Of a stretch of DNA of 12,096 nt, positions 1 through 8,303 are shown piece after piece. Origin of the DNA: Thiobacillus sp. UBA2597 (lineage in GTDB: Bacteria; Pseudomonadota; Gammaproteobacteria; Burkholderiales; Thiobacillaceae); assembly GCA_002339725.1 (NCBI GenBank), contig DDKN01000073.1, forward strand, positions 1 through 12,096. The letters run 5' to 3'. Under the pieces are notes generated by a model, which worked only from the letters and a program-made list of their open reading frames with translations, had not been told where the DNA came from and did no database searches. The position numbers and the translations under genes are program-made. Within the stretch, counting starts at the first letter, position 1. Every line of letters begins with the position of its first letter.

Positions 1-983
<983 letters not shown>

Positions 984-984
<1 letters not shown>

Positions 985-1118
985 TGTTGAGCGCCAAGGA
1001 GGCAAAGGACACGAGGATATTGGCTCCCTGGTCGATGGCTGGATTGAGGCGCTCTTGTAACGTTTTTGTGCCCTTCGCGACCTTTGCGCTGACGATTGTT
1101 GTTGAAAGAAATTTATGA
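984..1118 (+). other. Candidate 44-codon small ORF bridging murA and hisG
   Basis: ATG at 984 overlaps the murA stop (TGATG), and an ATG at 981 is in the same frame. The frame stays open for 44 codons and ends in a TGA at 1116-1118 that overlaps the hisG ATG (ATGA). GAAGG at 975-979 could act as a ribosome binding site. The predicted peptide begins MLSAKEAKDT and has a hydrophobic stretch near its end (VFVPFATFALTIVV), but I recognise no family. Both arms of the spacer palindrome lie inside it, so it may be only the translation of a repeat. It would matter as a translational bridge rather than for its product. Confidence 0.15.
990..1090. repeat. Imperfect palindromic repeat in the murA-hisG spacer
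   Basis: The left arm 990-1012 and right arm 1068-1090 are 23 bases each and are inverted copies matching at 18 of 23 positions. The left reads AGCGCCAAGGAGGC... and the right, reverse complemented, reads AGCGCAAAGGTCGC.... They flank a core of 55 bases. The arms carry the CGCAAAGG-type theme common in small dispersed palindromes of proteobacterial genomes, so I infer a degenerate non-autonomous or REP-like element. No transposase is encoded and no clear target duplication is seen. A T5 run at 1063-1067 does not follow a tight stem, so this is not read as a terminator. Confidence 0.5.
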
Positions 1119-1759
1119 CCCAGATCACCCTGGCCCTGTCCAAGGGCCGCATCTTTGAAGAGACTTTGCCGCTGTTGGCGGCGGCCGGCATCACCCCGAG
1201 CGAGAGCCCGGAGTCCTCGCGCAAGCTGATCATCGGCACCAACCGGCCGGACGTGCGCCTGATCATCGTGCGCGCCTCAGATGTGCCGACCTATGTCCAG
1301 CATGGCGCGGCCGATCTCGGCATCGCCGGCAAGGACGTGCTGATGGAGCACGGCGGCGACGGGCTGTACCAGCCGGTGGACCTCAACATCGCCAAGTGCC
1401 GGATGATGGTGGCCACCCCGGTCGGCTTCGATTACGAGGGCGCCGTGCGCCGCGGCGCGCGCCTGCGGGTGGCGACCAAGTACGTGCAGACCGCCCGGCT
1501 GCATTTTGCCGCCAAGGGCGTGCACGTCGACCTGATCAAGCTCTACGGCTCGATGGAGCTGGCACCGCTGGTCGGCCTGGCCGACGTCATCGTCGACCTG
1601 GTCTCAACCGGCGGCACGCTCAAGGCCAATAACCTGGTTGCCGTCGAGGAGATTTGCCAGATCAGCTCCCGCCTGGTGGTGAACCAGGCCGCGCTCAAAC
1701 TCAAGCACGACGAAATCCAGCCCATCATCGACGCCTTCCGCCAGGCGAGCGCGCTATAA
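1115..1759 (+). CDS. hisG: ATP phosphoribosyltransferase catalytic subunit, short form (HisG)
   Basis: HisG catalyses the first step of histidine synthesis, condensing ATP with PRPP to phosphoribosyl-ATP. At 214 residues this is the short form, which lacks the C-terminal regulatory domain of the roughly 300-residue E. coli enzyme. The N-terminal ALSKGRI motif is present, along with an ADLGIAGKD segment and the family signature around ELAPLVGLADVIVDLVSTGG, which holds the PRPP-binding loop. Short HisG proteins work as a hetero-octamer with HisZ, a histidyl-tRNA synthetase-like regulatory subunit. No hisZ is in the window, and in Betaproteobacteria it usually sits elsewhere. The ATG at 1115 has only a weak purine-rich leader (GAAAGAA at 1104-1110), which makes coupling from upstream translation worth considering. 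It is the first gene of the his cluster, and hisD starts 32 bases after its stop. Confidence 0.97.
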   Translation: MTQITLALSKGRIFEETLPLLAAAGITPSESPESSRKLIIGTNRPDVRLIIVRASDVPTYVQHGAADLGIAGKDVLMEHGGDGLYQPVDLNIAKCRMMVATPVGFDYEGAVRRGARLRVATKYVQTARLHFAAKGVHVDLIKLYGSMELAPLVGLADVIVDLVSTGGTLKANNLVAVEEICQISSRLVVNQAALKLKHDEIQPIIDAFRQASAL

Positions 1760-1791
1760 TGCGACTTTGAGCGCGCCCCCTGTTTGACCGC

Positions 1792-3099
1792 ATGTCCTCC
1801 GTCGCCATCACCCGCCTCGATGCCAGCACTGCCGATTTCCAGAAGCGGCTGGCCGATCTGCTGAGCTTTTCCGCCGACACCGACGCCGCCATCCACCAGG
1901 CGGTGGCCGAGATCCTCGATGCCGTGCGCCGGCGGGGCGATGCCGCCGTGGTCGAATACACCCGCCGCTTCGACCGGGTGCAGGCGGATAACATGGCTGC
2001 GCTGGAACTTGGCCAGGGACGTCTGCAGCAGGCCCTGAAGTCGCTGCCGCTGCGCCTGGAGACCGCGCTCAAGGCCGCGGCCGAGCGGGTGCGCGTCTAT
2101 CACGAGAAACAACTCCAGCAGTCCTGGACCTACACCGAGGCCGACGGCACCGTGCTCGGCCAGCAGGTCACCGCCCTGGATCGCGTCGGCCTCTATGTGC
2201 CGGGCGGCAAGGCGGCCTATCCCTCGTCGGTGCTGATGAACGCGATCCCGGCCAAGGTGGCGGGGGTCAGGGAACTGATCATGGTGGTGCCGACGCCGGA
2301 CGGTGTGCTCAACGACCTGGTGCTGGCCGCTGCGGCCGTGGCCGGGGTCGACCGCGTGTTCACCATCGGCGGCGCCCAGGCGGTGGCCGCCCTGGCTTAC
2401 GGCACCGAGACCGTGCCTCAGGTCGACAAGATCGTCGGCCCCGGCAATGCCTATGTCGCCGAGGCCAAGCGCCGGGTGTTCGGCATCGTCGGCATCGACA
2501 TGATCGCCGGTCCGTCCGAGATCCTGGTCATCTGCGACGGCAAGACCGATCCCGACTGGATCGCCATGGACCTCTTTTCCCAGGCCGAGCACGACGAGCT
2601 GGCCCAGTCCATTCTGATCTCCCCGGACGCCGCCTTCCTCGACGCGGTGCAGGCCAGCATCGCCAAGCTGTTGCCGACCATGCCCCGACAGGACGTGATC
2701 CGCAGCTCGATCAGCAACCGCGGCGGCCTGATCCTGTGCCGCGACCTGGACCAGGCGGCCGAGATCGCCAATTTCATCGCGCCCGAGCATCTGGAGCTGT
2801 CGGTGGCCGATCCCGATGCCATGCTGCCCAAGATTCGCCACGCCGGCGCCATCTTCATGGGGCGCAACACCTGCGAGGCCCTGGGCGACTACTGCGCCGG
2901 GCCGAACCATGTGCTGCCGACCTCGCGCACGGCGCGCTTCTCCTCGCCGCTGGGGGTTTACGACTTCCAGAAGCGCTCCAGCCTGATCCACGTCTCGGCC
3001 CAGGGGGCCAAGACCCTGGGTGAGATCGCCGCCGCCCTGGCCTATGGCGAGGGCCTGCAGGCGCATGCGCGCTCGGCCGAATTCCGTATGGAGCATTGA
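1792..3099 (+). CDS. hisD: Histidinol dehydrogenase (HisD)
   Basis: HisD carries out the last two oxidations of the pathway, L-histidinol to L-histidine via histidinal, using NAD and zinc. The 435-residue length is normal. Zinc ligands by alignment with E. coli are Gln264 and His267 (SQAEHDE), Asp366 (ALGDYCAGPNHVLPT) and His425 (LQAHARSAEF). The catalytic Glu332-His333 pair is in IAPEHLEL. The nucleotide-binding segment includes VGPGNAYVAEAKR and the signature GIDMIAGPSEILV. The ATG at 1792 fits the family N-terminus, although no good Shine-Dalgarno sequence precedes it. The adjacent hisG stop lies within a TAATG that opens only a three-codon frame. The gene ends TGA at 3099, followed by a hairpin-forming spacer before hisC. 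Confidence 0.98.
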   Translation: MSSVAITRLDASTADFQKRLADLLSFSADTDAAIHQAVAEILDAVRRRGDAAVVEYTRRFDRVQADNMAALELGQGRLQQALKSLPLRLETALKAAAERVRVYHEKQLQQSWTYTEADGTVLGQQVTALDRVGLYVPGGKAAYPSSVLMNAIPAKVAGVRELIMVVPTPDGVLNDLVLAAAAVAGVDRVFTIGGAQAVAALAYGTETVPQVDKIVGPGNAYVAEAKRRVFGIVGIDMIAGPSEILVICDGKTDPDWIAMDLFSQAEHDELAQSILISPDAAFLDAVQASIAKLLPTMPRQDVIRSSISNRGGLILCRDLDQAAEIANFIAPEHLELSVADPDAMLPKIRHAGAIFMGRNTCEALGDYCAGPNHVLPTSRTARFSSPLGVYDFQKRSSLIHVSAQGAKTLGEIAAALAYGEGLQAHARSAEFRMEH

Positions 3100-3145
3100 T
3101 GCTTCGATAGGGCAGGGGATGCCCGACATCCCGAACATCGAAGCA
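3100..3145 (+). repeat. Nested hairpin in the hisD-hisC spacer
   Basis: The outer stem TGCTTCGAT (3100-3108) pairs perfectly with ATCGAAGCA (3137-3145). Inside it GGGATG (3116-3121) pairs with CATCCC (3127-3132) around a five-base loop. Unpaired flanks are 7 bases on the left and 4 on the right. The structure begins one base after the hisD stop. There is no following T tract, so it is not an intrinsic terminator. It could be an mRNA processing or stability element, or a small palindromic repeat. It also buries the in-frame ATG at 3119, which argues against that codon as the hisC start. Confidence 0.5.
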
Positions 3146-3175
3146 GGATATCCGCACAGGCTGACCAACAGCGAT

Positions 3176-4261
3176 ATGGCGTCCATCCATCCCGAACAGA
3201 TCATCCGCGCCGACATCCGCGCGCTGTCGGCCTATCACGTGGCCGACGCGACCGGCATGGTCAAGCTCGACGCCATGGAAAACCCCTACCGGCTGCCGGC
3301 CGAACTGCGCGGCGAGCTGGGCGGCCTTTTGGCCGAGGCGGCGATCAACCGTTACCCCGATCCGCGCGCCCCGGGCTTAAAGGCGGCCCTGCGCACGGCC
3401 TTCGCCATTCCGGCCGAGATGGACATCCTGCTCGGCAACGGCTCGGACGAGATCCTGCAGATCCTGGCAATGGCCGTAGCCAGGCCCGGCGCCAGCGTGC
3501 TCTCGGTCGAGCCGAGCTTCGTCATGTACCGGATGATCGCCCAGTTTGCCGGGCTCGATTACGTCGGCGTGCCCTTGAGGCCCGATTTCACCCTGGACGA
3601 GGCGGCGCTGCTGGCAGCGATCGCGCAGCACCAGCCGGTATTGACCTTCATCGCCTATCCGAACAACCCGACCGGCAACGCCTTTGACCGCGCCGCGCTG
3701 GAACGCATCATCCAGGCCGCGCCCGGGCTGGTGGTGCTGGACGAGGCCTACCATGCCTTCGCCGGCGGCCTGAGCTTTCTCGATGCCTTGGGCCGCTATG
3801 ACAACCTGCTCCTGATGCGCACGGTGTCCAAGCTCGGCCTGGCCGGCCTGCGCCTGGGCTATCTCGTGGGCCAGCCGGCCTGGCTGCAGGAATTCGACAA
3901 GCTGCGCCTGCCTTACAACATCAACGTCCTGACCCAGATCGCGGCCGAGTTCGCCCTGCGCCAGGTGGCGGTGCTGGAGGCCCAGGCGGCCCAGATCGTG
4001 GCTGAACGCGGCCGCTTGCATGCGGCCCTGATGCAACAGTCGGGGGTCAGCGTGTTCGACAGCCAGGCCAACTTTCTGCTGCTGCGGGTGGCCGATGCCG
4101 TTAAAGTCTTCACTGGGCTCAAGGCCCGCGGGGTGCTGATCAAGAACCTGCATGGCGCGCACCCCCTGCTCGACAACTGCTTGCGGGTGACCGTGGGTGC
4201 GCCGGCGGAGAACGATGCCTTCCTCGCCGCGCTCAGGGCCGAATTGGAAGCGAGAGGATAG
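3176..4261 (+). CDS. hisC: Histidinol-phosphate aminotransferase (HisC)
   Basis: This PLP-dependent fold-type I aminotransferase converts imidazole acetol phosphate and glutamate to histidinol phosphate. From the ATG at 3176 it has 361 residues, close to the family's usual 350-360. Visible landmarks are LDAMENPY near the N-terminus and LGNGSDE for phosphate binding. YPNNPTGN holds the cofactor-contacting Asn (Asn164 by my count), and Asp189 and Tyr192 lie in DEAYHAF. The PLP Schiff-base lysine is Lys219 in VSKLGLAGLR. The reading frame is open further upstream, with an in-frame ATG at 3119 that would add 19 residues, but that codon lies in the spacer hairpin and its extension (MPDIPNIEAGYP...) is unlike the family. 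Neither start has a convincing Shine-Dalgarno sequence, so the start is the least certain part. It ends 5 bases before hisB. Confidence 0.95.
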   Translation: MASIHPEQIIRADIRALSAYHVADATGMVKLDAMENPYRLPAELRGELGGLLAEAAINRYPDPRAPGLKAALRTAFAIPAEMDILLGNGSDEILQILAMAVARPGASVLSVEPSFVMYRMIAQFAGLDYVGVPLRPDFTLDEAALLAAIAQHQPVLTFIAYPNNPTGNAFDRAALERIIQAAPGLVVLDEAYHAFAGGLSFLDALGRYDNLLLMRTVSKLGLAGLRLGYLVGQPAWLQEFDKLRLPYNINVLTQIAAEFALRQVAVLEAQAAQIVAERGRLHAALMQQSGVSVFDSQANFLLLRVADAVKVFTGLKARGVLIKNLHGAHPLLDNCLRVTVGAPAENDAFLAALRAELEARG

Positions 4262-4266
4262 ACACG

Positions 4267-4854
4267 ATGCGTACGGCGGAAATCAGCCGCAATACCCTGG
4301 AGACCCAGATCACCGTGAAGGTGAACCTGGATGGCACCGGTCAGGCAAGGCTCGCCACCGGGGTGCCCTTCCTCGACCACATGCTGGACCAGATCGCGCG
4401 CCACGGCCTGATCGACCTCGATATCGCGGCCAAGGGCGACCTGCACATCGACGCCCACCACACGGTGGAGGATGTCGGCATCAGCCTGGGCCAGGCCGTG
4501 GCCAAGGCGGTCGGCGACAAGAAGGGCATTCGCCGCTACGGTCATGCCTATGTGCCGCTGGACGAGGCGCTGTCGCGCGTGGTGGTGGATTTCTCCGGCC
4601 GGCCGGGCCTGGAGTATCACGTCGATTTCACCCGCGCCCGCATCGGCGAGTTCGATGTCGACCTGTTTCGCGAGTTCTTCCAGGGCTTCGTCAACCACGC
4701 CCAGCTGACCCTGCACGTCGACAACCTGCGCGGCATCAACGCCCACCATCAGGCCGAGACCGTGTTCAAGGCCCTGGGCCGGGCCCTGCGCATGGCCCTG
4801 GAGCACGACCCGCGCATGGCCGACGTGGTGCCCAGCACCAAGGGGACGCTGTAA
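4267..4854 (+). CDS. hisB: Imidazoleglycerol-phosphate dehydratase (HisB), monofunctional
   Basis: HisB dehydrates imidazole glycerol phosphate to imidazole acetol phosphate in a manganese-dependent reaction. The 195 residues cover the dehydratase alone. The N-terminal histidinol-phosphate phosphatase domain of the bifunctional E. coli protein is absent, so a separate phosphatase must be encoded elsewhere. The metal-binding histidine motifs are all present: LDHMLDQIARHG (His38, His46), DAHHTVEDVG (His64, His65, Glu68) and NAHHQAETVFKALG near residue 160. The start is well supported by GAGAGGA at 4252-4258, 8 bases before the ATG and inside the end of hisC, which suggests translational coupling. 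It ends TAA 38 bases before the preferred hisH start. Confidence 0.98.
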   Translation: MRTAEISRNTLETQITVKVNLDGTGQARLATGVPFLDHMLDQIARHGLIDLDIAAKGDLHIDAHHTVEDVGISLGQAVAKAVGDKKGIRRYGHAYVPLDEALSRVVVDFSGRPGLEYHVDFTRARIGEFDVDLFREFFQGFVNHAQLTLHVDNLRGINAHHQAETVFKALGRALRMALEHDPRMADVVPSTKGTL

Positions 4855-4857
4855 GTC

Positions 4858-4896
4858 ATGTGCCGGAAAACGAAGTTTCGGCGGAGGCTCATGTGA
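4858..4896 (+). other. Candidate 12-codon minigene between hisB and hisH
   Basis: ATG at 4858 lies 3 bases after the hisB stop and opens a 12-codon frame (MCRKTKFRRRLM) that stops at TGA 4894-4896. That stop overlaps the proposed hisH GTG start in the four bases GTGA at 4893-4896. AAGGGGA at 4840-4846 is an over-long 11 bases upstream. The frame may be fortuitous, but its end position would hand ribosomes to hisH. Confidence 0.15.
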
Positions 4897-5573
4897 GCGG
4901 AGCGAACGTGAAGTCGCGAAGCGACGGCCGTAGCCAAATTGCAGTCATCGATTACGGCATGGGCAATCTGCACTCGGTGGCCAAGGCCATCGAGCATGTG
5001 GCGCCCAAGGCCGAGGTGGTGGTGACCGGCGATCCGGCCGTGATCGCCAGGGCCGGCCGCGTGGTGTTTCCCGGCCAGGGCGCGGCGCCCGACTGCATGG
5101 CGGAGATCGACCGGCGCGGGCTGCGCGCGGTGATCCTCGAAGCCGCCAGGACCAAGCCCTTCCTCGGCATCTGCATGGGCCTGCAAGTCCTGTTCGAGCA
5201 CAGCGAGGAGGGCGATACCCAATGCCTGGGCCTGTTGCCAGGCCGGGTCTTGCGCTTTCCGGACGCGGCCATGCACGATGCCCAGGGCCGCCGGCTCAAG
5301 GTGCCGCACATGGGCTGGAACAACGTCTACCGCATGATGGAGCACCCGATGTGGTCCGGCATCGACGACGGTGCCCGGTTCTATTTCGTCCACAGCTATT
5401 ACGTGGAGCCGGCCACGCCCGATGTCGTGGCGGGGGTGAGTCACTATCCCTTCGCCTTCACCTGCGCGGTGGCGCGCGATAATCTGTTCGCCGTGCAGTT
5501 TCATCCGGAAAAGAGCCAGGCGGCCGGGTTGCGTCTGCTCGGCAATTTCATCACGTGGGAAGGTAAGGCTTAG
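4893..5573 (+). CDS. hisH: Imidazole glycerol phosphate synthase, glutamine amidotransferase subunit (HisH)
   Basis: HisH hydrolyses glutamine and channels ammonia to HisF. It is a class I glutamine amidotransferase. The conserved core begins IAVIDYGMGNLHSVAKA. The triad is Cys94 in GICMGLQVLF (nucleophile) with His204 and Glu206 in QFHPEKSQ, numbered from GTG 4893. The oxyanion-side segment VFPGQGA is also visible. No ATG lies just before the core. The start is placed at GTG 4893 because GGAGG (4883-4887) precedes it by 5 bases and it forms a GTGA overlap with a 12-codon minigene. GTG 4908 is an alternative. Either gives an N-terminal extension of roughly 11-16 residues (SGANVKSRSDGRSQ) not expected in the family, and the product of 226 residues is long against the usual 200-215. 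Part of that extension is encoded by a small hairpin, GTCGC-GAA-GCGAC, at 4913-4925. hisA starts 2 bases after the stop. Confidence 0.93.
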   Translation: MSGANVKSRSDGRSQIAVIDYGMGNLHSVAKAIEHVAPKAEVVVTGDPAVIARAGRVVFPGQGAAPDCMAEIDRRGLRAVILEAARTKPFLGICMGLQVLFEHSEEGDTQCLGLLPGRVLRFPDAAMHDAQGRRLKVPHMGWNNVYRMMEHPMWSGIDDGARFYFVHSYYVEPATPDVVAGVSHYPFAFTCAVARDNLFAVQFHPEKSQAAGLRLLGNFITWEGKA

Positions 5574-5575
5574 CG

Positions 5576-6318
5576 ATGTTGATCATTCCTGCCATCGATC
5601 TGAAAGACGGTCAGTGTGTGCGCCTCAAGCAGGGCGAGATGGACAGCGCCACGGTGTTTTCCTCGGAGCCGGCGGTGATGGCCCGGAAGTGGCTGGACAG
5701 CGGCGCCCGGCGCCTGCACCTGGTCGACCTCAACGGCGCCTTTGCCGGCAAGCCGGTGAACGAGGCGGCGATCAAGGCCATCACCGATGTGGTGGGCGAC
5801 GATATCCCGGTCCAGCTGGGCGGCGGCATCCGCGACCTGGAGACCATCGAGCGCTATCTGGACGACGGCATCACCTACGTCATCATCGGCAGCGCCGCGG
5901 TGAAGACCCCGGGCTTCCTGCACGATGCCTGCAATGCCTTTCCCGGCCACATCATCGTCGGCCTCGACGCCAAGGACGGCAAGGTGGCGGTCGACGGCTG
6001 GTCCAAGGTGACGCATCACGACGTGATCGATCTGGCGCAGAAATTCCAGGACTACGGGGTGGAAGCGGTGATCTATACCGACATCGGCCGCGACGGCATG
6101 CTGTCCGGTGTCAACATCGAGGCCACGGTGAAGCTGGCCCAGGCCCTGCATATCCCGGTCATCGCCAGCGGCGGCGTGACCAATCTGGACGACGTGCGCC
6201 GCTTGTGCGCGGTCGAGGCGGAAGGTATCGAAGGCGTCATCACCGGCCGTGCCATCTATGAGGGCACACTCGACTTCAGCGCGGCTCAGAAACTGGCCGA
6301 CGAACTGAGCGGGCAATA

Positions 6319-6319
<1 letters not shown>
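5576..6319 (+). CDS. hisA: Phosphoribosylformimino-5-aminoimidazole carboxamide ribotide isomerase (HisA)
   Basis: HisA performs the Amadori rearrangement of ProFAR to PRFAR, the substrate of HisF-HisH. It is a (beta/alpha)8 barrel of 247 residues, the expected size. The catalytic aspartates are Asp8 (PAIDLKDG) and Asp131 (VGLDAKDG), one in each half-barrel. Thr168 in YTDIGRDGM and the phosphate-binding glycines of LGGGIRDLE and ASGGVTNLDD are present. The ATG at 5576 lies 2 bases after the hisH stop, with AAGG at 5565-5568 as a plausible ribosome binding site inside hisH. Its stop shares one base with the hisF start (TAATG). The sequence resembles HisA rather than the dual-function PriA of actinobacteria, consistent with the rest of the operon. 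Confidence 0.98.
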
Positions 6320-7085
<766 letters not shown>

Positions 7086-7089
<4 letters not shown>

Positions 7090-7232
7090 AATCCAGTCTA
7101 AGCTGCTGCGCTACCCGACTGCCGCGTTGCGCGGTGCTCGCTCCCGCGCCTACCCAACATGGTATGTCTTGGTCGCTGCGCGCCGCGCGCCTTGCATTCG
7201 GGCAGCACGCGACGCTTATCCAAGGATTTCAT
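7086..7232. repeat. 147-base palindromic element filling the hisF-hisI spacer (MITE/REP-like)
   Basis: The ends are perfect inverted 9-mers: ATGAAATCC at 7086-7094 and GGATTTCAT at 7224-7232. Further inverted matches continue inward with small offsets: TAAGC 7099-7103 with GCTTA 7214-7218, and CCCGA 7114-7118 with TCGGG 7198-7202. A palindromic centre surrounds CCAACAT...ATGTCTTGG near 7154-7172. The interior is rich in GCGC runs. The left end supplies the hisF stop codon and the right end supplies the hisI ribosome binding site (AAGG 7222-7225). I infer a non-autonomous mobile or REP-like palindrome inserted in the operon. No target duplication is evident. Confidence 0.5.
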
Positions 7233-7241
7233 CATGAGTAA
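7086..7241 (+). other. Candidate 51-codon small ORF bridging hisF and hisI
   Basis: ATG at 7086 overlaps the hisF stop (ATGA). The frame stays open for 51 codons and ends with TAA at 7239-7241, 8 bases inside hisI. The predicted peptide (MKSSLSCCATRLPRC...) is Arg-, Ala- and Cys-rich and matches no family I know. It is wholly the translation of the palindromic element, so it is probably not a functional protein. It is recorded because it could keep ribosomes on the mRNA across an inserted sequence. Confidence 0.12.
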
Positions 7242-7617
7242 TTGGCTCGACCAATTGAACTGGCCGGCCGACGGCCTCTTGCCGGCCATCGCCCAGGACG
7301 CCGCCAGCGGCGACATCCTGATGGTGGCCTGGATGAACCGGGCCGCGCTGGCAAAGACCGCCGAACTGGGCGAGGCCGTATACTGGTCGCGCTCGCGCCA
7401 AAAGCTGTGGCACAAGGGCGAGGAGTCCGGCCACACCCAGCGGGTGCTGGAGATCCGCACCGACTGCGACCAGGACGTGATCCTGCTCAAAGTGGAGCAG
7501 CAGGGCGGCATCGCCTGCCACACCGGCCGGCACAGCTGCTTCTTTCAGAAGCTGGTGGGCGGCGACTGGCAGTCGGTGGAACCGGTGCTGAAGGACCCCA
7601 AAGAGATTTACAAATGA
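7234..7617 (+). CDS. hisI: Phosphoribosyl-AMP cyclohydrolase (HisI)
   Basis: HisI opens the purine ring of phosphoribosyl-AMP, the third step of the pathway. The 127 residues form a stand-alone cyclohydrolase, not fused to HisE as in E. coli. The metal sites are visible. Zinc cysteines are Cys78, Cys95 and Cys102 (CHTGRHSCFF), and magnesium-binding aspartates are Asp77, Asp79 and Asp81 in TDCDQD. YWSRSRQKLWHKGEESGH is the conserved substrate region. The ATG at 7234 is chosen because AAGG at 7222-7225 precedes it by 8 bases and the product then starts at the usual place. An in-frame ATG at 7159 would add 25 residues encoded only by the palindromic element. hisE overlaps the stop by 4 bases (ATGA). 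Confidence 0.97.
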   Translation: MSNWLDQLNWPADGLLPAIAQDAASGDILMVAWMNRAALAKTAELGEAVYWSRSRQKLWHKGEESGHTQRVLEIRTDCDQDVILLKVEQQGGIACHTGRHSCFFQKLVGGDWQSVEPVLKDPKEIYK

Positions 7618-7937
7618 GCGATATCCTCGATCGACTGGCCCAGACCCTGGAGGCCCGCAAACAGGCGGACCCGCAGAGCTCCTACGTGGCCAAGCTCTAT
7701 GCCAAGGGCCTGGACGCCATCCTGAAAAAGGTGGCGGAGGAGGCGGCCGAGACCATCATGGCGGCCAAGGACGGCGAGCGCGAGAAGATCATCTACGAGA
7801 CGGCCGATCTCTGGTTTCACAGTCTGGTGCTGCTGGCCCAGCAGGGTATTCACCCGGATGAGGTGCTGGCCGAGCTGGCCCGGCGCGAAGGCTTGTCCGG
7901 CCTGGTCGAAAAGGCGATGCGCAAGGAGGGGACATGA
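7614..7937 (+). CDS. hisE: Phosphoribosyl-ATP pyrophosphatase (HisE)
   Basis: HisE hydrolyses phosphoribosyl-ATP to phosphoribosyl-AMP and pyrophosphate, the second pathway step. The 107-residue all-alpha protein belongs to the MazG-like NTP pyrophosphatase superfamily. Its acidic metal-binding residues are Glu42, Glu43 and Glu46 in KKVAEEAAETIMAAKD, and Glu62 and Asp65 in YETADLWFHSLVLL. The start is fixed by the ATGA overlap with hisI, which implies translational coupling of two activities that many bacteria carry as a single HisIE fusion. Its own stop overlaps the start of the HIT gene in another ATGA. Confidence 0.97.
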   Translation: MSDILDRLAQTLEARKQADPQSSYVAKLYAKGLDAILKKVAEEAAETIMAAKDGEREKIIYETADLWFHSLVLLAQQGIHPDEVLAELARREGLSGLVEKAMRKEGT

Positions 7938-8269
7938 GCGACTGCATCTTCTGCAAAATCGTGGCGGGACAGATCCCCAGCCGCAAGGTTTACGAAGACG
8001 ACGAGATCCTGGCGTTTCACGATATCAATCCGGTGGCACCGGTGCATTTCATGCTGATCCCCAAGCTGCATGTCGCTTCGCTGTTCGAATGTACCGATGC
8101 GCATCGTCAGATCTTGGGTAAGATGCTGGTTTTGGCACCGAAGTTGGCCAGGGAGCAGGGTCTCGACAACGGCTTTCGCACCATGATCAACACCGGCAAG
8201 GGCGGTGGCCAGGAGGTCTTCCATCTGCACGTCCATGTCTTCGGTGGGGGCGCCCTGCGGCCCATGTGA
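7934..8269 (+). CDS. hinT: Histidine triad (HIT) nucleotide-binding protein, HinT-like
   Basis: This is a small cytoplasmic HIT-superfamily purine nucleoside phosphoramidase. Family members hydrolyse AMP-lysine or other P-N bonds, and the physiological substrate is unknown. The 111 residues begin with CIFCKIVAGQIPS, typical of the branch, with Cys4 and Cys7 in a possible metal-binding position. They end with the triad HLHVHVFGG (His97, His99, His101), of which His99 is the expected nucleophile. A strong ribosome binding site, AAGGAGGGG at 7922-7930, precedes the ATG. The ATG overlaps the hisE stop (ATGA), so it is transcribed with the his genes. Location between hisE and tatA is conserved in Betaproteobacteria. 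A role in nucleotide by-product handling is only inference. Confidence 0.95.
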   Translation: MSDCIFCKIVAGQIPSRKVYEDDEILAFHDINPVAPVHFMLIPKLHVASLFECTDAHRQILGKMLVLAPKLAREQGLDNGFRTMINTGKGGGQEVFHLHVHVFGGGALRPM

Positions 8270-8289
8270 GTTGGGACGGCTATTTTTTT
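8257..8289 (+). terminator. Weak terminator-like hairpin at the hinT end
   Basis: CCCA (8261-8264) can pair with TGGG (8272-8275) over a 7-base loop, extended past one mismatch by GC/CG pairs. Four bases after the stem comes a run of seven T residues at 8283-8289. The stem is short and broken, so at most it would reduce read-through from his-hinT into tat. It may simply be an A/T-rich leader before the tatA ribosome binding site. Confidence 0.2.
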
Positions 8290-8303
8290 GAGGAGTTTGA
8301 GCG

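Noticed and set aside
985..1114. A histidine attenuator leader peptide before hisG
   Set aside because: The bridging frame has no histidine codons, and there is no terminator/antiterminator pair with a T tract after a tight stem.
1755..1760. A perfect TATAAT hexamer at the end of hisG, as a hisD promoter
   Set aside because: It is formed by the last codons and stop of hisG, and the hexamer at the correct -35 distance (CGCCTT) bears no resemblance to TTGACA.
3119..3175. ATG 3119 as the hisC start
   Set aside because: It lies within a strong hairpin and adds 19 residues unlike the family. ATG 3176 gives the usual length, though its own ribosome binding site is poor.
1543..3216. 557-codon open frame on the minus strand opposite hisD
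   Set aside because: It is the shadow of high-GC codon usage in hisD and hisG. The product is His-, Gly- and Asp-rich low-complexity sequence with no family features. Similar antisense frames opposite the other his, tat and amt genes were discarded for the same reason.
7159..7233. Upstream in-frame ATG giving HisI an extra 25 residues
   Set aside because: The extension is encoded entirely by the palindromic element, lacks family similarity, and the downstream ATG has the properly placed AAGG.
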